The translations under genes were made by a program, and so were the position numbers. From positions 1 through 49,456 of the forward strand of contig JAEZKU010000040.1 of NCBI GenBank assembly GCA_023436065.1: a stretch of 49,456 bases of DNA, read 5' to 3'. Shown in pieces: positions 49,449 through 49,456 of this stretch. Source of the DNA: Bacillota bacterium. GTDB taxonomy: Bacteria; Bacillota; Clostridia; Lachnospirales; Lachnospiraceae. Positions within the stretch are counted from its first letter, which is position 1; every line of letters starts with the position of its first letter. The notes under the pieces are model-generated. The model had not been told where the DNA came from, did no database searches, and worked only from the letters and a program-made list of their open reading frames with translations.

Positions 49449-49456
49449 ATTGGCAC

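Overview
The window reads as chromosomal DNA of a low-G+C Gram-positive anaerobe, most likely a Lachnospiraceae-type Clostridium. The evidence is strong AGGAGG-type ribosome sites, frequent TTG/GTG starts, a bL27 gene with the Firmicutes N-terminal extension next to its processing protease Prp, LexA boxes of the Gram-positive CGAAC type, and a spore-cortex-hydrolase-like protein. No rRNA, tRNA or CRISPR array was found. Family assignments come from reading the translated proteins; no database search was run.

Layout. 1-2400: a 17-bp tandem repeat, two methyltransferases (one behind a promoter with an operator at its start site) and a small HD-GYP-leader-like protein. 2455-7526: an arsenic and thiol cluster, all on the minus strand: a Cys-rich ArsR-type repressor, split glutathione-synthesis genes (glutamate-cysteine ligase and an ATP-grasp ligase), arsenate reductase, ArsR and the Acr3 arsenite exporter. 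Two near-identical terminators close its two ends. 7526-17154: a SIMPL protein, an aldo/keto reductase with its MerR regulator and a classic 19-bp-spacer MerR promoter, a LysR regulator behind 30-bp repeats, a DinB-like protein, a DUF2974 hydrolase and an Lhr helicase. 17484-26712: cell-surface proteins (Big_2 repeats, lipoprotein, stalk-domain amidase), an EamA transporter, a 132-bp imperfect palindrome, a TtcA-like tRNA thiolase and a Xer-type recombinase.

26725-29580 holds the most informative unit: a P-type ATPase with a PEEFP motif, more G+C-rich than its neighbours. It is preceded by a recognisable NiCo (czcD) riboswitch whose 3' half can instead form a terminator. This identifies the pump as a probable transition-metal exporter under metal-dependent antitermination. 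29742-34200 is an AT-rich accessory patch: a decayed IS66 element, Gfo/Idh/MocA and SDR dehydrogenases, MsrA, tiny membrane or secreted proteins and possible gene fragments. 34215-39134 is a run of minus-strand small enzymes (flavodoxins, nitroreductase, GNATs, hydrolase, DUF2200, DUF3267).

39467-44312 carries a LysM/SleB-type hydrolase, the divergent yneA-like/lexA pair with a dense LexA-box array, and a LytTR-DUF3021-ABC transporter operon. 44400 to the end is a housekeeping block on the minus strand: rplU-prp-rpmA, then obgE-yhbY-nadD-yqeK-rsfS, linking ribosome assembly, NAD synthesis and nucleotide signalling.

The candidate systems most worth attention are the riboswitch-controlled metal pump, the arsenic cluster that includes its own glutathione-type thiol synthesis and a possibly leaderless Cys-rich repressor, and several undescribed small proteins and repeats.
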